DNA from: Chloroflexota bacterium
GTDB lineage: Bacteria; Chloroflexota; Anaerolineae; Aggregatilineales; Phototrophicaceae
Assembly (NCBI GenBank): GCA_028875245.1
Contig: JAPPEU010000020.1
Span: forward strand, 1-47,421
Direction of reading: 5' to 3'
Length of the DNA: 47,421 nt
In this document: in pieces, positions 15,390 to 23,610 of the stretch
Layout of the letters: the number at the start of each line of letters is the position of its first letter
Numbering within the stretch: the stretch's first letter is position 1
Position numbers and translations under genes: made by a program
The notes under the pieces: generated by a model
Told to the model about the DNA's origin: nothing
Database searches by the model: none
The model's input: the letters and a program-made list of their open reading frames with translations, nothing else

Positions 15390-16553
15390 TCAGAAGAGTT
15401 TCAGCTGATGGACCGGCTGCACGCCATTGAGCAGCACATACTTCGCCAGCTTGTCCGGCCTGCGTACGCCAATCTGCTTGAGGTGAATCAACTCGGTCAG
15501 ACTGCCGCGGCGGCGGGCGCTGATGATGGCGTTCGCCCCGATGGGACCGATCCCGGGCACGCGCAGCAATTGCTCGCGTTCGGCTGACATTATCTCAACC
15601 GGCTGTTGCAGCAGGTGTTCATCAGCCCAGGCTTGCTTGGGGTCGACATCGGTGCGCAGGTTGCCGCCGCGCAGGAAAGGCAGCTCTTCGACATCCCATT
15701 TGTAATCGCGCAGCAAAAAGCTGGACTGATAAAGGCGGAATTCGCGTATCGCTTCGGTTGCGGGCAGATTTTCGAATGGTGTGCCCGGCACCGGACTGAA
15801 GGCGGAATAATAGACGCGCGCCAAATTCGCCTGGCTGTAGAGCTTGTCGCTCATCGACAGCAATTCCAGGTCGGTATCGCCGACGGCGCCGACGACGAAC
15901 TGGGTGACGCTGCTGGCGAGCCTTTCATTTTGATGATCGCGGCGGATCTGCTGCGCCCATTGCAGCATCCGCAGCAATTCCTCGACGAAGGTTTTCTTGG
16001 GGGCGAGCTCGGCCAGGCGCGCGCTGGTCGGCGCTTCAAGATTGACCGAGACGCGGTCCGCCAATTGCATGGAGCGATAGAGCTGGTCATATTCGATGCC
16101 GGGCATAATCTTCAAGTGGATGTAGCCGCGGTAGCCCTGTCGGTTGCGGATGATATCGGCGGTGTCAATGATTTTGTCCTGGGTCGCAACCGAGCCCTTG
16201 ATGATGCCGGAGGAGAGGAAGAGCCCGTCCACCTTGCCGGCGCCTTCAAGCGTGTCGAAGGCGGTCGCCATTTCATCCGGCGAAAAAGTGACGCGTTTGG
16301 TTTTCGCGCGCCCGGCGCGGAAGACGCAATAATTGCAGTTGCGCTCGCAGGCGGTTGTCATCATCGACTTCAGCACCGGTTTGGGTCCGCGCGGCGTTTG
16401 CAGGTTGGCAATGCAATCGCTGAAGTTGAATTCCTGCTTGCGCGAGCGGCGTTTGCGCTCGGCTTGCGGGCTGTCGCCGGCCGGTTCATGCAGCGTGACA
16501 TCGCCCATTTGCGAGAGCTTGGTCAAAGTTTCGGAGACGAGACGGCCAGCCAT
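15390..16553 (-). CDS. Putative DNA modification/repair radical SAM protein with C-terminal HhH
   Basis: A 387-residue radical SAM enzyme. The [4Fe-4S] cluster motif is C69-ERN-C73-NY-C76 in the CxxxCxxC pattern. The TIM-barrel core follows, and a helix-hairpin-helix, RVPGIGPIGANAIISARR near residues 333-350, suggests contact with DNA. This arrangement matches the family described as radical SAM proteins linked to a uracil-DNA-glycosylase-like partner; the reaction is not established. In many genomes the partner gene is adjacent, but none is recognisable here. The N-terminal ~40 residues are basic. The downstream neighbour is a cluster of miniature elements and the upstream one is thymidylate kinase. 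Confidence 0.85.
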   Translation of the reverse strand: MAGRLVSETLTKLSQMGDVTLHEPAGDSPQAERKRRSRKQEFNFSDCIANLQTPRGPKPVLKSMMTTACERNCNYCVFRAGRAKTKRVTFSPDEMATAFDTLEGAGKVDGLFLSSGIIKGSVATQDKIIDTADIIRNRQGYRGYIHLKIMPGIEYDQLYRSMQLADRVSVNLEAPTSARLAELAPKKTFVEELLRMLQWAQQIRRDHQNERLASSVTQFVVGAVGDTDLELLSMSDKLYSQANLARVYYSAFSPVPGTPFENLPATEAIREFRLYQSSFLLRDYKWDVEELPFLRGGNLRTDVDPKQAWADEHLLQQPVEIMSAEREQLLRVPGIGPIGANAIISARRRGSLTELIHLKQIGVRRPDKLAKYVLLNGVQPVHQLKLF

Positions 16554-16656
16554 GCCCCCATGTTATAGAACATTTGTGCGTATGTCAAGTGGAATTGTCG
16601 CGGATTTTCTATTTTGGGTTAAGCTCGGGTCGCCCTTGTGCGTGGCGAGCGAATAA

Positions 16657-17313
16657 TCATTCCAAGAGCAGCGGCGGCTGGAGGCGCAGCCAGGGCGGCG
16701 CTCCTTCTTGGAGTGCGCCCAGCACCTTATTGATAACCTCCGGCAGCTCGCCATCGCCTTCCACTGCGATAATGTGTTGTCCTTTGGCGCGAAGCAGCTC
16801 GACGCCTGCGCAGTATTTCTTGAGGCGCGTCGGCAAGTCATTCTCAAACAGCTCGCGCGCGTTTTTGCTGCGCTCATCCATCCGTTGGTAGGCAATGTGG
16901 GCGGACACTTGCAGCAAGATGGTTAAATCCGGCACGCGCGCCCAGCGGTTGATTTGGTAGACGTCCTCCATCGTAATGTCATCGCGCGTCTGATACACCA
17001 GCGAGGAAAGCAAGTATCGATCGCAAATGACGATGCGCTTGTCCCCTTGAAGATGTGGCTCGATACAAGTTTTGAGGTGATTGCTTCGATTTAGGGCGAA
17101 TGCCTGCGCCAGCTCGACGGGTCTAAGCTTACGCTCTCGTCTTAGGGCGCTGCGTATCTCCGCGCCCATGAGCGATGCGTTGTGGGGCTCTTCAGTCAGC
17201 AGAACGTTCTCGCCGAGCGTCTGTCGCAAGATGTTTTTGAGCGCCCGGGCGATGCTGGTCTTGCCTGCGCCGTCAATGCCTTCGATAACGACGAAAAAGC
17301 TGTCATCCGACAC
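16657..17313 (-). CDS. tmk: Thymidylate kinase (dTMP kinase)
   Basis: A 218-residue nucleotide kinase that phosphorylates dTMP to dTDP in the cytoplasm. The P-loop is EGIDGAGKTS (11-20), the DRY motif is at 98-100 within CDRYLLSSLVYQ, and a Glu-Pro (TEEPHN, near residue 40) replaces the usual R-E-P-G-G segment. That replacement and the short LID suggest a divergent member, and a role as another deoxynucleoside monophosphate kinase cannot be excluded. The start is GTG at 17313, since no in-frame ATG gives a complete P-loop domain. It is divergently arranged relative to the amidase gene. Confidence 0.82.
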   Translation of the reverse strand: MSDDSFFVVIEGIDGAGKTSIARALKNILRQTLGENVLLTEEPHNASLMGAEIRSALRRERKLRPVELAQAFALNRSNHLKTCIEPHLQGDKRIVICDRYLLSSLVYQTRDDITMEDVYQINRWARVPDLTILLQVSAHIAYQRMDERSKNARELFENDLPTRLKKYCAGVELLRAKGQHIIAVEGDGELPEVINKVLGALQEGAPPWLRLQPPLLLE

Positions 17314-17448
17314 TGGCTGCTATCATCCATTCTTCGTGACCGGACAGATAGAATAACTTCCGTAAGTGAAGTTTACAAGCATACTCATATAGCATTCGAG
17401 ATTCGCTGATGAATCGCGAGCGACATGAGCGAAAGGCCTCAAGTCGGC

Positions 17449-17454
17449 TATACT
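17449..17454 (+). promoter_or_regulatory. -10 box TATACT before the amidase gene
   Basis: TATACT lies 11 bases before the GTG at 17466, so the transcript would start near 17461 with almost no leader to GTG, or a 32-base leader to the ATG at 17493. No convincing -35 hexamer accompanies it. Confidence 0.35.
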
Positions 17455-17465
17455 GATGAGGGAGC

Positions 17466-18287
17466 GTGGAAAGCTTTGAAGCGAGCGACCTCATGAGCCG
17501 GCGTACTCATCAAAAGCGCCGCGGACCGAGCAGGCGGCAAGTAATCCAGGGGCTGGCGGCAGCTAGCGCGGCCTGCCTCGCTGCCGTGGCGACCGGCCTG
17601 CTGCGCAGCCGTCCGCGCCTGGTCGTCCTGCCGCATGCTGATGACAGGCCGGCGGCATCGCCGCAGTCCAGCCGGCCGGCCATTGTCCGCCGCGGAGAAT
17701 GGGGCGCGCTGCCGGTCGATCACTCGGCGCGCAACGAATATGGCTTCTACGAGAGAGCGAGCAATCCGGCGGGCTGGTATGTATATGAAGGCGATCTGCG
17801 TGACAGCTACCAGACGCTGATCATGCATCACAGCGCATTCTATGAGGCGGATGGCCTGGCGACCTTGACGGAAGTGCAGCGATTGCACCGCGAAGACCGC
17901 GGCTGGGCGGACATTGGCTACCATTTCCTGGTTGATATTGATGGCGCCGTGTATGAAGGGCGCGAACTGGCGGCGCGCGGCGTCCACACGGCCGGTCACA
18001 ATACGGGCAGCGCCGGTCTCTGCCTGCTGGGGGATTATCGCTTCACTGCGCCTTCCGCGGCGCAGTGGGCGGCGGCCGCAGCGCTGGGCCGCTGGCTTGC
18101 TGAAGCGCTCGCCTTGACCCATTTGGCCGGCCACAGTCAGTTCAATCCGTCGACGGCCTGCCCGGGGGCTGCGCTGCTGCGGCGCTTGCCGGGCCTGGCT
18201 GAGCAGCTCGGCTTGCAATACGGCATCGACGGGTATGTGCCGATGGCGCGCGCGGCGGATGGCTGCAATTGCGGCTCACCGCTATAG
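17466..18287 (+). CDS. N-acetylmuramoyl-L-alanine amidase (PGRP/amidase_2 fold)
   Basis: A 273-residue exported zinc amidase expected to cut the bond between muramic acid and the stem peptide of peptidoglycan. Family motifs are clear: MHHSAF with H121, GWADIGYHFLVD with Y152, GVHTAGHNTGSAGLCLLGDY, and HLAGHSQ...STACPG with H223 and C232. The Zn ligands are H121, H223 and C232. The N-terminus is Arg-rich with SRRQVIQGLAAASAACLAA, a twin-arginine-like or Sec-anchored signal, so it acts outside the membrane. The start is GTG 17466 or ATG 17493; both keep the whole enzyme. Roles in wall turnover or defence against other bacteria are both possible. Confidence 0.9.
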   Translation: MESFEASDLMSRRTHQKRRGPSRRQVIQGLAAASAACLAAVATGLLRSRPRLVVLPHADDRPAASPQSSRPAIVRRGEWGALPVDHSARNEYGFYERASNPAGWYVYEGDLRDSYQTLIMHHSAFYEADGLATLTEVQRLHREDRGWADIGYHFLVDIDGAVYEGRELAARGVHTAGHNTGSAGLCLLGDYRFTAPSAAQWAAAAALGRWLAEALALTHLAGHSQFNPSTACPGAALLRRLPGLAEQLGLQYGIDGYVPMARAADGCNCGSPL

Positions 18288-18362
18288 ATCGTTGGCCAGC
18301 GCAGGCGCGCCGCTAGCCCGAGAGAGAGCATCGCCAAGTACGATTGGGAGGAGCGACATAAA

Positions 18363-18653
18363 ATGACGGCAGCGCTTAGCGACGCACAGATCAATGATGG
18401 ACTGGACAAATTGAAGGGTTGGACCCGTATCGGCGATGAGTTGACGAAGGAATTCAGCTTCGACAATTATCTCGCCGGTTTGGCTTTCGCCACGAGCGTG
18501 GGGGTGATCGCCGAGGGCTTGGATCATCACCCGGACCTGCGAATCGGCTGGCGGCGGGTGAACGTGTCCTTCACGACGCATGACGCCGGCCACAAGCTCA
18601 CCGCGAAGGATTTCGCCGCGGCCGCAGCGATTGACGCGTTGGGTTATCCCTAG
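18363..18653 (+). CDS. 4a-hydroxytetrahydrobiopterin dehydratase (pterin carbinolamine dehydratase)
   Basis: A 96-residue protein of the PCD/DCoH family, which dehydrates the 4a-carbinolamine of tetrahydropterins to recycle the cofactor. The catalytic signature is LDHHPDLRIGW with H55, H56 and P57, followed by W63, H73 (FTTHDAG) and D83. The length equals that of typical bacterial enzymes. GGAGGAG lies about ten bases before the ATG. No aromatic amino acid hydroxylase is in the window. Some bacterial PCD proteins instead take part in molybdopterin-related or other pterin metabolism. Confidence 0.92.
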   Translation: MTAALSDAQINDGLDKLKGWTRIGDELTKEFSFDNYLAGLAFATSVGVIAEGLDHHPDLRIGWRRVNVSFTTHDAGHKLTAKDFAAAAAIDALGYP

Positions 18654-18702
18654 CAGGACATTGAATCGGAATTCGTAAACTGCAGCTGAGGATACGAATG
18701 AT

Positions 18703-19806
18703 TCATGCTCCGAAATTGAACTCCACCTTGCTGTGGATAAGGACTTCATCAACTACTTGTGTTATCTGACCTGACTCTGAGAGGCTGGTCAGAATGTTTT
18801 CAAGCTGCGGAATGTTTATAATTTCCTCTATGGAAGACATGTATTTGGCAACAATCGAACTGACTGGGTAGAGTTCCTCGGCCTTTTTTTGGATTGCCGC
18901 GTTCAATTGATTTATCGTGAGATCTGACTTGATTACAAACATAACCGGATAGTGCAGAACTTTGTCGATATCTAGAAAGTACTTGGAGAAATTAGTAGTT
19001 TCGGTTACTTGGAAAAAGCGCCCCAAGGGCTTCATTACGAAGTCAATTCCGCCATCATTTGCATTTGTACGACCAGTCTTGTAGAGCTTTAGAGAATCCT
19101 GCTCTATGGATTCAACAGTCCATCCCCAATATATCGATTGATCACAATAATATGCTTTTAGTATCGCATAACTTACAATCTCAAAAATTCTCGCGTCTAC
19201 ATTCGGCCTAAGGAGATCATTTATGAATATAAATGCTTGCGCAGGATTTTCAAGAGAAACGCTTTGTAGATGAGTTACATCTTCTATGAATGATTTGAAA
19301 GCACCTTCTTTTGCTTCAATGTAAGCATCTATTATGTCGATAATCGCACGACACAAATTGACTTGAGTGTGATTGAGGTCAATGATCAGAAGTCGTTCGT
19401 TGAACCAGTAACGATGCGTTTCCGTATCTCGAAGGATTGGCAAGAATTCTTGTTGTGGGAATCTCCGTTGGAACTCTTGGTTAAGCCGGTGGTTAAGCGG
19501 ATGATTCTGCAGTTTCGCGCCGAACGGAAGCTCTCTTTGTCGGTCAAAAAGCGTACTGAACTTCGCCCCTTCATAATCCGAGTATGTACCTAGATCGTCA
19601 AAGTTCTGATTTACATAATCCTCAACCAATACGTAAATGGCAAAGAGGTTTCCAAACGAAGCCCTAGCTTTGGAGTCCCGGGACGCCGACGCAGTCTTAT
19701 AGTTTATGTACTGAAGTAGATCACTCTTAGAAAACAACGAGTCGCTGTCTGACCCGAAATGTGAGGCGAGAATGCGTCTTATTGTTGCCGTAAAATCGTG
19801 TTCCAT
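18703..19806 (-). CDS. Predicted type II restriction endonuclease
   Basis: A 367-residue protein with no signal or membrane segment, encoded nine bases after a DNA methyltransferase on the same strand. A PD-(D/E)xK-like core is suggested by E209, then DGGIDF with D251 and D255, then a hydrophobic strand ending FFQVTE (264-269); the Q-x-x-E form in place of E-x-K occurs in some restriction enzymes. The N-terminal ~150 residues are helical and may recognise DNA. The gene is clearly richer in A+T than the surrounding genes, as is the methyltransferase, which fits an acquired restriction-modification unit. The identification depends mainly on this pairing; the family was not recognised with certainty. 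Confidence 0.7.
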   Translation of the reverse strand: MEHDFTATIRRILASHFGSDSDSLFSKSDLLQYINYKTASASRDSKARASFGNLFAIYVLVEDYVNQNFDDLGTYSDYEGAKFSTLFDRQRELPFGAKLQNHPLNHRLNQEFQRRFPQQEFLPILRDTETHRYWFNERLLIIDLNHTQVNLCRAIIDIIDAYIEAKEGAFKSFIEDVTHLQSVSLENPAQAFIFINDLLRPNVDARIFEIVSYAILKAYYCDQSIYWGWTVESIEQDSLKLYKTGRTNANDGGIDFVMKPLGRFFQVTETTNFSKYFLDIDKVLHYPVMFVIKSDLTINQLNAAIQKKAEELYPVSSIVAKYMSSIEEIINIPQLENILTSLSESGQITQVVDEVLIHSKVEFNFGA

Positions 19807-19815
19807 TGCATTGTC

Positions 19816-20676
19816 TTAGTCATTCTCAAACAGCGACATTTGCGACGAACTTATTTTTATCGCAGATACCTTATGCGGTTTACGCGCTGGCTCGCCATTG
19901 AGTTCAGTGAGTATTCCCAGCCTTCTCAAACCAATTCTGATGTACTCCTCCTGTAATTCTACACCAATGGTGCGCCTTTCCAGTCGCTGGCCTACTGCAC
20001 AAGTTGTAAACGTGCCTGAGAACGGATCCAACACCGTATCCCCCGGGTTGCTACTAGCCCTAATGATTCGCTCCATAAGCTTTTCGGGTTTCTGAGATGG
20101 GTGGTTTTCATATTCAGACATGCGATAGCGCACTCGCGGAAAGTACCAGACGTTACCTGGTACTTTCTGTGTGTTATACGGTTGCGGAGTTCGTTTTCGG
20201 TAGTCGATTAGTTTTCGCGTAGCCCCGGTCTTTGCTTCGACGAGGATATCCTCTGAATTAAATGTATAGCTTCTGCGATCCTTTACACAGTGCAGAACTG
20301 GTTCGTACAGTGAGCCAAAGTAATTCTTTGCTTGTACGCCCGAACTGTCATAGCTCCAAATGATGCGAGAAAGTATATGTAGGCGCTTCCTCAAAAAGAA
20401 GTCAAGATAGGGCATGCTCTGTGTGCTACACATAACGTAGAGCGTTCCAGAACTCTTTAGCTTTCGAATACACAAATCTAGCCACGAATAGCACCACTCG
20501 GCATAGGCCTCCTCAGATTCCCATCTGTCCGGAAATCCCGAAAAATCCTTGCCGATATTGTAGGGTGGATCGGCAAACACCAGATCTACTGAGTGGTCTG
20601 TGATTTCATGAGACAATACTTCAAGAGCATCACCCCAATAAATCTGCGTATTGCCTCGTTGATACTTACGAATCAT
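19816..20676 (-). CDS. Site-specific DNA methyltransferase, beta class (N6-adenine or N4-cytosine)
   Basis: A 286-residue SAM-dependent DNA methyltransferase. The catalytic motif IV, FADPPYNIGKDF (DPPY at 36-39), comes before motif X and motif I (HPSQKP..., then LDPFSGTFTT), the order of the beta class. DPPY and the overall pattern favour N6-adenine. The DPPYNIGKDF string recalls YhdJ and M.AvaIII-type enzymes that modify ATGCAT, but this specificity is only a suggestion. AGGA lies seven to eight bases before the ATG. It is the first gene of the pair with the endonuclease, an order that would protect the host before cutting begins. Its base composition is lower in GC than its neighbours. Confidence 0.92.
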   Translation of the reverse strand: MIRKYQRGNTQIYWGDALEVLSHEITDHSVDLVFADPPYNIGKDFSGFPDRWESEEAYAEWCYSWLDLCIRKLKSSGTLYVMCSTQSMPYLDFFLRKRLHILSRIIWSYDSSGVQAKNYFGSLYEPVLHCVKDRRSYTFNSEDILVEAKTGATRKLIDYRKRTPQPYNTQKVPGNVWYFPRVRYRMSEYENHPSQKPEKLMERIIRASSNPGDTVLDPFSGTFTTCAVGQRLERRTIGVELQEEYIRIGLRRLGILTELNGEPARKPHKVSAIKISSSQMSLFEND

Positions 20677-20745
20677 TCAGAATCCTGTCGATACCGCTAC
20701 AATATAACATACTTTGTCGACTGCCAGTGGAATAGATTTTCAGGA

Positions 20746-21933
20746 ATGCGCCTGCTGCTTTTCAACCTGATGACGGATGAGAGCGACCCCGTCCTGGGCT
20801 TCGCCTGCGAGTGGATTCGCCGCTTGGCGCCTGAGTGCGAAAGTGTGGATGTGCTGACCATGTATCGCGGCGACTTTGACACCCCGAGCAATACGCGCGT
20901 GTATTCGGCCGGGCGCGAACGGGGCTGGAGCAGAGCGCGCCGCCTGGCGAACTTCTATCGTCATTTGCTGCGTCTGCTGGCGGCGAACCAATACGATGTC
21001 TGTTTCGCGCACATGATGCCCCTCTTCGCCGGCTTGGCCGGGCCACTGCTAACGGCGCGCGGGATCCAGACCGTGCTCTGGTACACGCACCGGCAGCGGT
21101 CGGCGCAATTGCGGCTGGGGCTGAACATGTCCTGGCGAGCCGTCAGCGCGCATGCCACCAGCTTCCCGTATCAGACCGACAAGCTGCGGGTCATCGGGCA
21201 TGGCATCGATACCGAGTTCTATGCGCCTTACCCCCACCCTAAATCCCACTCGCCATCTCAATGGCGAGCATCCCAAGATGAGGGAGGGACTTCAGCACCT
21301 GTCCTGGAGCAACGGTCTCCCTTCCCTCCTGGTGGGATGTCCGCCATAGAGATGGCGGGAGAGGCCGGGGATGGGGGGGAACTTGTCGTGCAGGTGGGGC
21401 GTCTGGCGCCGATCAAACATCAGGCGACTGCAATTGAGGCGGTGGCGGCGACGGAGGCGCGCTTGGCTTTGATCGGCGGCGCGCAGACAGGGGGCGCGCT
21501 GGCTTATGAGCGGGCGCTGAAGGCTTTGGCGGGCAGATTGGATATGGGGGAGCGCTGCGCTTTCACCGGCGATCTGCCGGCGGCCGATGTGCGCGCTTGG
21601 TTTCGGCAGGCGACAGTCGCAGTCAATATGAGCCCGAGCGGCCTGTTTGATAAAGCGGCGCTGGAGAGCATGGCTTGCGGGGCGCCGACAATCGTCTGCA
21701 ATCCCGCCTTCAAGCCATTGCTGGGCGACTGCGCCGATTTGCTTTTGACGGCGGGGCCGGAGGACGTCGCCGGCTTGCGCGATCGGCTCGAGCGGCTCTT
21801 CGCCCTGTCGGATCAAGAACGCGCCGACATTGGCGCCCGGCTGCGCGATGGCGTAGCGCGCTCGCACAGCCTGGACAGCTTGATCGGACGGCTGCTGGCG
21901 GTGCTGCGGACGGGGGAGCTGCCCGGGATTTGA
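20746..21933 (+). CDS. Glycosyltransferase family 4 with an in-frame palindromic insertion
   Basis: A 395-residue GT4-type enzyme that would transfer a sugar from a nucleotide donor onto a surface glycan or lipid. The C-terminal donor-binding half shows VGRLAPIKH, GALAYERALKALAG, and FDKAALESMACGAPTIV with the E-x7-E-like pattern. At codons ~162-212 the gene contains a 150-bp GC-rich palindrome of the class found between genes elsewhere in the window. It is read through without a stop and adds about 50 Pro/Ser/Gly-rich residues between the acceptor and donor domains. Such a linker insertion may be tolerated, or the gene may be impaired. ATG 20746 is the natural domain start; it is divergent from the methyltransferase. 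Confidence 0.85.
   Translation: MRLLLFNLMTDESDPVLGFACEWIRRLAPECESVDVLTMYRGDFDTPSNTRVYSAGRERGWSRARRLANFYRHLLRLLAANQYDVCFAHMMPLFAGLAGPLLTARGIQTVLWYTHRQRSAQLRLGLNMSWRAVSAHATSFPYQTDKLRVIGHGIDTEFYAPYPHPKSHSPSQWRASQDEGGTSAPVLEQRSPFPPGGMSAIEMAGEAGDGGELVVQVGRLAPIKHQATAIEAVAATEARLALIGGAQTGGALAYERALKALAGRLDMGERCAFTGDLPAADVRAWFRQATVAVNMSPSGLFDKAALESMACGAPTIVCNPAFKPLLGDCADLLLTAGPEDVAGLRDRLERLFALSDQERADIGARLRDGVARSHSLDSLIGRLLAVLRTGELPGI
21231..21380. repeat. GC-rich palindrome inserted in a coding region
   Basis: It begins CCCCCACCCTAAATCCC and ends GGCCGGGGATGGGGGGGA, with inner hairpins ACTCGCCATC...AATGGCGAGC-like and CCGCCATAGAGATGGCGG. It is exactly 150 bp (50 codons), so the reading frame of the glycosyltransferase is kept. 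The related copies at 10339, 13426 and 36506 are intergenic. Confidence 0.75.
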
Positions 21934-22006
21934 CCGACCGCAAGTATTGTGTTCTGCGGCAGACGACGCAAGCGTCGCCCCAACAGAATCGCTGAATGGC
22001 GCGGAA

Positions 22007-22498
22007 CTAGCCGGCGTAGGACCAGCCGAGCTGCGTCAGGGACAGCACATCGGGCGGGTCGCCTTCTTTCATCACATCGGCATTGATTGCTTCGCCGACG
22101 ACGATATCGTGATCGCCGCCGACATCCACGATCTGCGTCACCCTGCATTCTATGAACGCGGCCGCATCGGCCAGCACCGGCACACCGGTCTCCGGCGCCG
22201 CGCTGTAATTGGCCTCCGCCATCTTTTCCGGTTTCTTGGCGCGTCCGCTGGTGATGCCCATGATGGCGTCAGAATCGGCTTGCAAGAATATATTCAAGCC
22301 GAAGACGCCGCCGACCTCGAGCAAGCCGCGCGAATAACAGGACTTCTGAATGCCGACCGCGAGCAGGCGCGGGGCGTAGGACATCTGCGTGACCCAGTTG
22401 ACGACCATCGCGTTGACGTCGCCGCCGTTGTTGGTTGTGAAAGCGTAAAAGCCGTAGGGCATCATGCGCAGGGCGTCTTTGATTTTGTCATCGGACAT
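22007..22498 (-). CDS. Flavin reductase family protein (FMN-binding split barrel)
   Basis: A 163-residue flavin reductase-like protein that would bind FMN and pass electrons from NAD(P)H to flavin or a partner oxygenase. The family pattern is visible: MPYGFYAFTT, NAMVVNWVTQMSYAPRLLAVG, the HS-like SCYSRGLL segment, FGLNIF, and near the end GGDHDIVVGE. AGGAG lies about nine bases before the ATG. No partner monooxygenase is nearby. Similar proteins (flavoredoxin-like) occur widely in anaerobes and their physiological partners are mostly unknown. Confidence 0.88.
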   Translation of the reverse strand: MSDDKIKDALRMMPYGFYAFTTNNGGDVNAMVVNWVTQMSYAPRLLAVGIQKSCYSRGLLEVGGVFGLNIFLQADSDAIMGITSGRAKKPEKMAEANYSAAPETGVPVLADAAAFIECRVTQIVDVGGDHDIVVGEAINADVMKEGDPPDVLSLTQLGWSYAG

Positions 22499-22711
22499 AT
22501 ATGAATTCTCCTGGTTAGTAAAATTTTCTGCGGTTCACTATAACGCAACATGGCGCGCCTGTCATGCCTGATCCCGCCGCTAAGCCCATCGCCGCCGCCA
22601 GTGTCTATGTGGCGCCACCGGCCATCGCTGGCAGCGCGCAGACACCGCCCGCCCGCGCGCCACATCCTGTGGGCATCCAAAGCGGACAGGAGACGCTTCA
22701 GCGAGCCCGGT

Positions 22712-23254
22712 TCATGTCGCGCTGGCGCGTCCCGATTCATTAGACGACCTTTCATCCAACTGCGCTGAGATTCGTTCAAGCACTTCGAGAATTTTTTCGT
22801 CTGTCGTCGGTTCCGGTTCCGGTTCCGGTTCGGGCTCGGGTTCCGGCTCGGGCGCGACTTCTTCCTCCTCCCCATCGAGCATGTCGCCGATTTCGTCGAC
22901 CGCTTCATCAAGCTTGTTGACGACCTTGACGAGCAGGAAGATGGCGGCGGCGGTGATGAGGAAGTCGATGAGCACATTGACGAAGTTGCCGATGTTGATG
23001 GTGGCGGCCGCCGTTTCTACCTCGCGGCCGAAATTGAGCAGATCGAGCGGGATGACCCAGTGGGAAAAGTCGAGGCCGCCGGTGAGCTGGCCGATGGGCG
23101 GCGTGACGACGTCTTTGACGAGTGAGGAGGTGATGCCCTTGAAGGCGGTGCCGATAATGATGCCGACTGCGAGGTCGACGACATTGCCGCGCATGATGAA
23201 CTTCTTGAATTCTTCAGCGACGCCATGGGCGCTGTTTCTGAGTCCCTGAAACAT
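22712..23254 (-). CDS. mscL: Large-conductance mechanosensitive channel MscL with Glu-Pro linker
   Basis: A 180-residue MscL subunit; pentamers open under membrane tension to release solutes on osmotic downshock. The first membrane helix, FIMRGNVVDLAVGIIIG (19-35), and the second around 88-113 are standard. Three things differ from the ~136-residue E. coli protein: an extra ~15-residue N-terminus (MFQGLRNSAHGVAEE), an acidic patch at 129-132, and a run of Glu-Pro dipeptides at about 135-149. The C-terminal helix after it (TDEKILEVLERISAQL) corresponds to the usual cytoplasmic bundle. The dipeptide run is encoded by a hexanucleotide-like repeat, so its length may vary between strains. GGAG lies eight bases before ATG. 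Confidence 0.95.
   Translation of the reverse strand: MFQGLRNSAHGVAEEFKKFIMRGNVVDLAVGIIIGTAFKGITSSLVKDVVTPPIGQLTGGLDFSHWVIPLDLLNFGREVETAAATINIGNFVNVLIDFLITAAAIFLLVKVVNKLDEAVDEIGDMLDGEEEEVAPEPEPEPEPEPEPEPTTDEKILEVLERISAQLDERSSNESGRASAT
22809..22852 (-). repeat. Hexanucleotide-like repeat encoding (Glu-Pro)n in mscL
   Basis: Tandem GGTTCC/GGCTCG-type hexamers, about seven units, encode the Glu-Pro run of MscL. Because the unit is six bases, slippage would change the linker length without breaking the frame. Confidence 0.7.
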
Positions 23255-23597
23255 GATGCTTCTCCGTGGTCTGTTGATGGTTTCATTTTAGCAGGGGGCG
23301 ATTTCTTCACCACAGAAGGCGCGGAAGTTTTACCGCTTGCCACCGAGGACGCCGAGTTAAAGCGAGGGCGCTGAGGATTTTTCGCCGAAACGCCCCTACA
23401 GATTCCTATTTTTGCGGGTTAGTAATTTTGTGTGAGCCGAGTTGTCCCTCGCGAGCGGCTGTGGTGAATCAATCAGTCCGCCCGCCCCGGTTTCAACGCT
23501 AGCCGCCGCAGAATAGCTTCCCCGCATTATCCAGCGCCCGGCGCAGGCCGCCGTCAAATCCACGCGCGCAGGCGCAATCGGCAACGCTGAACGATGC
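23255..23597. other. Gene-free stretch between mscL and the six-gene membrane operon
   Basis: No convincing gene. Bases about 23310-23400 hold a decayed copy of the sequence seen inside the miniature elements (ACCACAGAAGGCGCGGAAG, then CACCGAGGACGCCGAG) ending in CGCCCCTACA, half of the TGTAGGGGCG palindrome. Near 23500-23600 the minus strand can be read as a short protein-like tail (GKLFCGG then stop) without an initiation site, possibly a gene remnant. Confidence 0.5.
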
Positions 23598-23603
23598 TAT
23601 ACT
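23598..23603 (+). promoter_or_regulatory. -10 box TATACT of the six-gene membrane operon
   Basis: TATACT ends seven bases before the ATG at 23611, which places the transcription start at or next to the first base of the start codon. The message would be leaderless, consistent with the absence of a ribosome site before this ATG. No clear -35 hexamer is visible. Confidence 0.5.
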
Positions 23604-23610
23604 GCTTCGT

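Noticed and set aside
23499..23610. Minus-strand protein-like tail (DNAGKLFCGG then stop)
   Set aside because: No start codon or upstream coding sequence; the frame continues antisense through the membrane operon. At most a remnant of a lost gene.
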